NCBI RefSeq assembly: GCF_016725325.1
Contig: NZ_CP068083.1
Span: 2,542,001 to 2,606,000 of the forward strand
Direction: 5' to 3'
Length of the DNA stretch: 64,000 bases
Source of the DNA: Sphingobacterium spiritivorum
GTDB taxonomy: Bacteria; Bacteroidota; Bacteroidia; Sphingobacteriales; Sphingobacteriaceae
Shown here in pieces: positions 62,502 to 64,000 of this stretch. A model generated the notes under the pieces. It made no database searches and was not told the DNA's origin. It worked only from the letters and a program-made list of their open reading frames with translations. The position numbers were made by a program, and so were the translations under genes. Position 1 is the first letter of the stretch. Each line of letters begins with the position of its first letter.

Positions 62502-63488
62502 ATGAATCCCGAAATTTCCTTAGTATTATTTATTATCGGAGGCATTGTTGCCTTTTTCCTGTTGCTGTATCTTTTGCCTGTCAATTTGTGGTTCACAGCG
62601 CAACTATCTAATGTGAAGATTAGTTTGCTAAATCTTGTGTTAATGCGGCTTCGTAAAGTACCACCTTCTCTGGTTACAAACGCGATGATTACCTCAACTA
62701 AGGCCGGTCTAAGAATTACCTCAAATGATATCGAAACCCATTATCTTGCGGGCGGCAATGTCAATAAAGTAATCAAGGCACTTATTTCAGCCGATAAAGC
62801 GAATATTCCACTGGACTTTAAACTGGCTACTGCTATTGATCTGGCAGGACGTGATGTGTTCGATGCTGTGCAGTTGTCGGTGAACCCTCAGGTTATTAAT
62901 ACTCCTCCTGTGGCTGCGGTTGCAAAAGATGGTATTCAATTAATCGCTAAAGCGCGTGTAACCGTTCGGGCTAATATTAATCAATTGGTCGGGGGTGCCG
63001 GAGAGGAAACTATTCTTGCACGTGTAGGTGAAGGAATTGTGACAACTATCGGTTCGTCTGCTAATCATAAAGAAGTTTTAGAAAATCCGGATCGTATTTC
63101 TAAAACAGTACTATCAAAAGGACTTGACTCCGGGACAGCGTTTGAGATCCTGTCTATTGATATTGCAGATATAGATATCGGCGATAACGTAGGGGCTAAG
63201 CTACAGACGGATCAGGCAGAGGCAGATCTTAAGGTTGCGAATGCAAGAGCTGAGGAAAGAAGAGCAATGGCCGTTGCAACAGAACAGGAAATGAAAGCGA
63301 AGGCTCAGGAAGCAAAAGCAAAGGTAATCGAAGCCGAATCTCAGGTTCCATTAGCTATGGCTGAAGCTTTTCGTAATGGAAATCTGGGTATAATGGATTA
63401 TTATAAAATGCAAAATATACAGGCAGATTCTGATATGCGATCGTCCATAGCCCGTCCGGGTTCTGGAGATAAAGGGAGCCAGAAATAG
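62502..63488 (+). CDS. floA: Flotillin-like protein FloA
   Basis: 328 residues. An N-terminal membrane segment ([26 protein letters not shown]) is followed by the SPFH-like domain ([77 protein letters not shown]). A long Ala/Glu coiled coil follows (about 235-290, [23 protein letters not shown]). It forms membrane microdomain scaffolds. In many bacteria an NfeD gene precedes it, but none is present here. Own terminator. Confidence 0.94.
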   Translation: MNPEISLVLFIIGGIVAFFLLLYLLPVNLWFTAQLSNVKISLLNLVLMRLRKVPPSLVTNAMITSTKAGLRITSNDIETHYLAGGNVNKVIKALISADKANIPLDFKLATAIDLAGRDVFDAVQLSVNPQVINTPPVAAVAKDGIQLIAKARVTVRANINQLVGGAGEETILARVGEGIVTTIGSSANHKEVLENPDRISKTVLSKGLDSGTAFEILSIDIADIDIGDNVGAKLQTDQAEADLKVANARAEERRAMAVATEQEMKAKAQEAKAKVIEAESQVPLAMAEAFRNGNLGIMDYYKMQNIQADSDMRSSIARPGSGDKGSQK

Positions 63489-63526
63489 GCTGACCGAATT
63501 GTAATAGAAATATTATAAAAATAATC

Positions 63527-63558
63527 AACCGATTGCTTAAACCGCAATCGGTTTTTTT
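63527..63558 (+). terminator. Terminator of floA
   Basis: AACCGATTGC and GCAATCGGTT form a ten-base stem with a seven-base loop and a T7 run, about 40 bases after the floA stop. Confidence 0.92.
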
Positions 63559-63726
63559 GTGCTTTCAGACCATTTGATGAAAGGGGAATTAGAGATGTTT
63601 CCTCTATATTTAGCTCAGATCTAATTATGTTTCTGAAATATACATGTAGCACAACTACCCAACTACCGATGAATAGAATTTAGATCCACCAACTCGCAGA
63701 TGACCATTAAAAATCAAATTGCATAT

Positions 63727-64000
63727 ATGAAAAAAATAATTCTGTTTCTATTCTTAGCACCTCTTTTGACATTTGCACAGCAGATTGTCGAAAAGGGTTC
63801 AACTAAATTTTTTCTACCGATAGCAGGTAATACATGGCAATATCCGTCTTTACCGGATGGTAAAGGTCTGATAACGGATGCTGGTATCCAATCCTGGAAT
63901 GACCCTGCAATATATTTTAAGACTTTCGTTCGCTTTGCTGAAAAGGGAAGTTTTGATTTGAGTGTAATCATTGATGCTGTAAACAAAGGAGGAGAATATG
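63727..64000 (+). CDS. Secreted protein with DUF5077-type N-terminus, 5' end only
   Basis: The ATG at 63727 opens a frame that runs off the window after 91 codons. It begins with a Sec signal peptide (MKKIILFLFLAPLLTFAQQ). It continues as FFLPIAGNTWQYPSLPDGKG, TDAGIQSWNDPAIYFKTFVR and EKGSFDLSVIIDAV, the pattern of DUF5077, a beta-sandwich that often precedes a DUF3472 domain in Bacteroidota extracellular proteins, probably acting on carbohydrates. The C-terminal part cannot be seen. Confidence 0.75.
   Translation, partial: MKKIILFLFLAPLLTFAQQIVEKGSTKFFLPIAGNTWQYPSLPDGKGLITDAGIQSWNDPAIYFKTFVRFAEKGSFDLSVIIDAVNKGGEY

Overview
The window is a stretch of Bacteroidota chromosome, most likely from a Sphingobacterium-like member of the Sphingobacteriaceae. 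The evidence is lineage-typical families (DUF4834, DUF6814, OstA-like LPS protein, DUF6443/DUF5977 RHS proteins, FloA, LptF/G), AT-rich intergenic DNA, few Shine-Dalgarno sites, and repeated TAnnTTTG boxes, the -7 element of Bacteroidetes promoters. No rRNA, tRNA, CRISPR or insertion sequence was recognised. One small RNA, the signal recognition particle RNA, was found.

Layout. 1-1608: end of a metallophosphoesterase gene, fbp, and a MerR-type regulator. 2083-14111 (all minus strand): an RHS polymorphic-toxin locus, the only accessory region. 14660-24781: a small HExxH protein, accD, SRP RNA, an MFS transporter with a DUF6814 partner, dprA, a small conserved protein, rsmG, a glycosyltransferase, tgt, an LptF/G permease and a DMT exporter. 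24910-30906: gltD and gltB. 31106-42690: dipeptide epimerase, deoxyhypusine-synthase-like protein, rdgB, a GT90 glycosyltransferase, an LptA/OstA-like protein, tilS, two small membrane proteins, recF, a DciA-like protein and a TsaC/YciO protein. 42823-54931: asnS, sucC, lolD, a degenerate HAD protein, an S41 protease lipoprotein, a LacI-type regulator, two lpd genes around a small membrane protein and a thioesterase, and azurin. 54992-61453: a phosphorelay operon (hybrid kinase, CheR, CheB, second hybrid kinase). 62502-64000: floA and the start of a secreted DUF5077 protein.

The RHS locus is the most interesting region. Read 5' to 3' on the minus strand it holds a large secreted partner protein, a complete RHS protein with its own C-terminal toxin and immunity candidate, and then two orphan RHS tips. 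Each tip is a shortened copy of the same core joined to a different C-terminal domain and followed by its own immunity candidate. The orphan toxins are an HNH-type nuclease and a domain with the signature residues of parvovirus-type phospholipase A2. Several genes here are interrupted by small indels in simple repeats: a G8 tract, a heptamer present three times, an A6 run and a GGG triplet. The housekeeping genes are almost all intact. I read this as a reservoir of toxin cassettes in partial decay, possibly with reversible slippage. Sequencing error in homopolymers cannot be excluded from the sequence alone.
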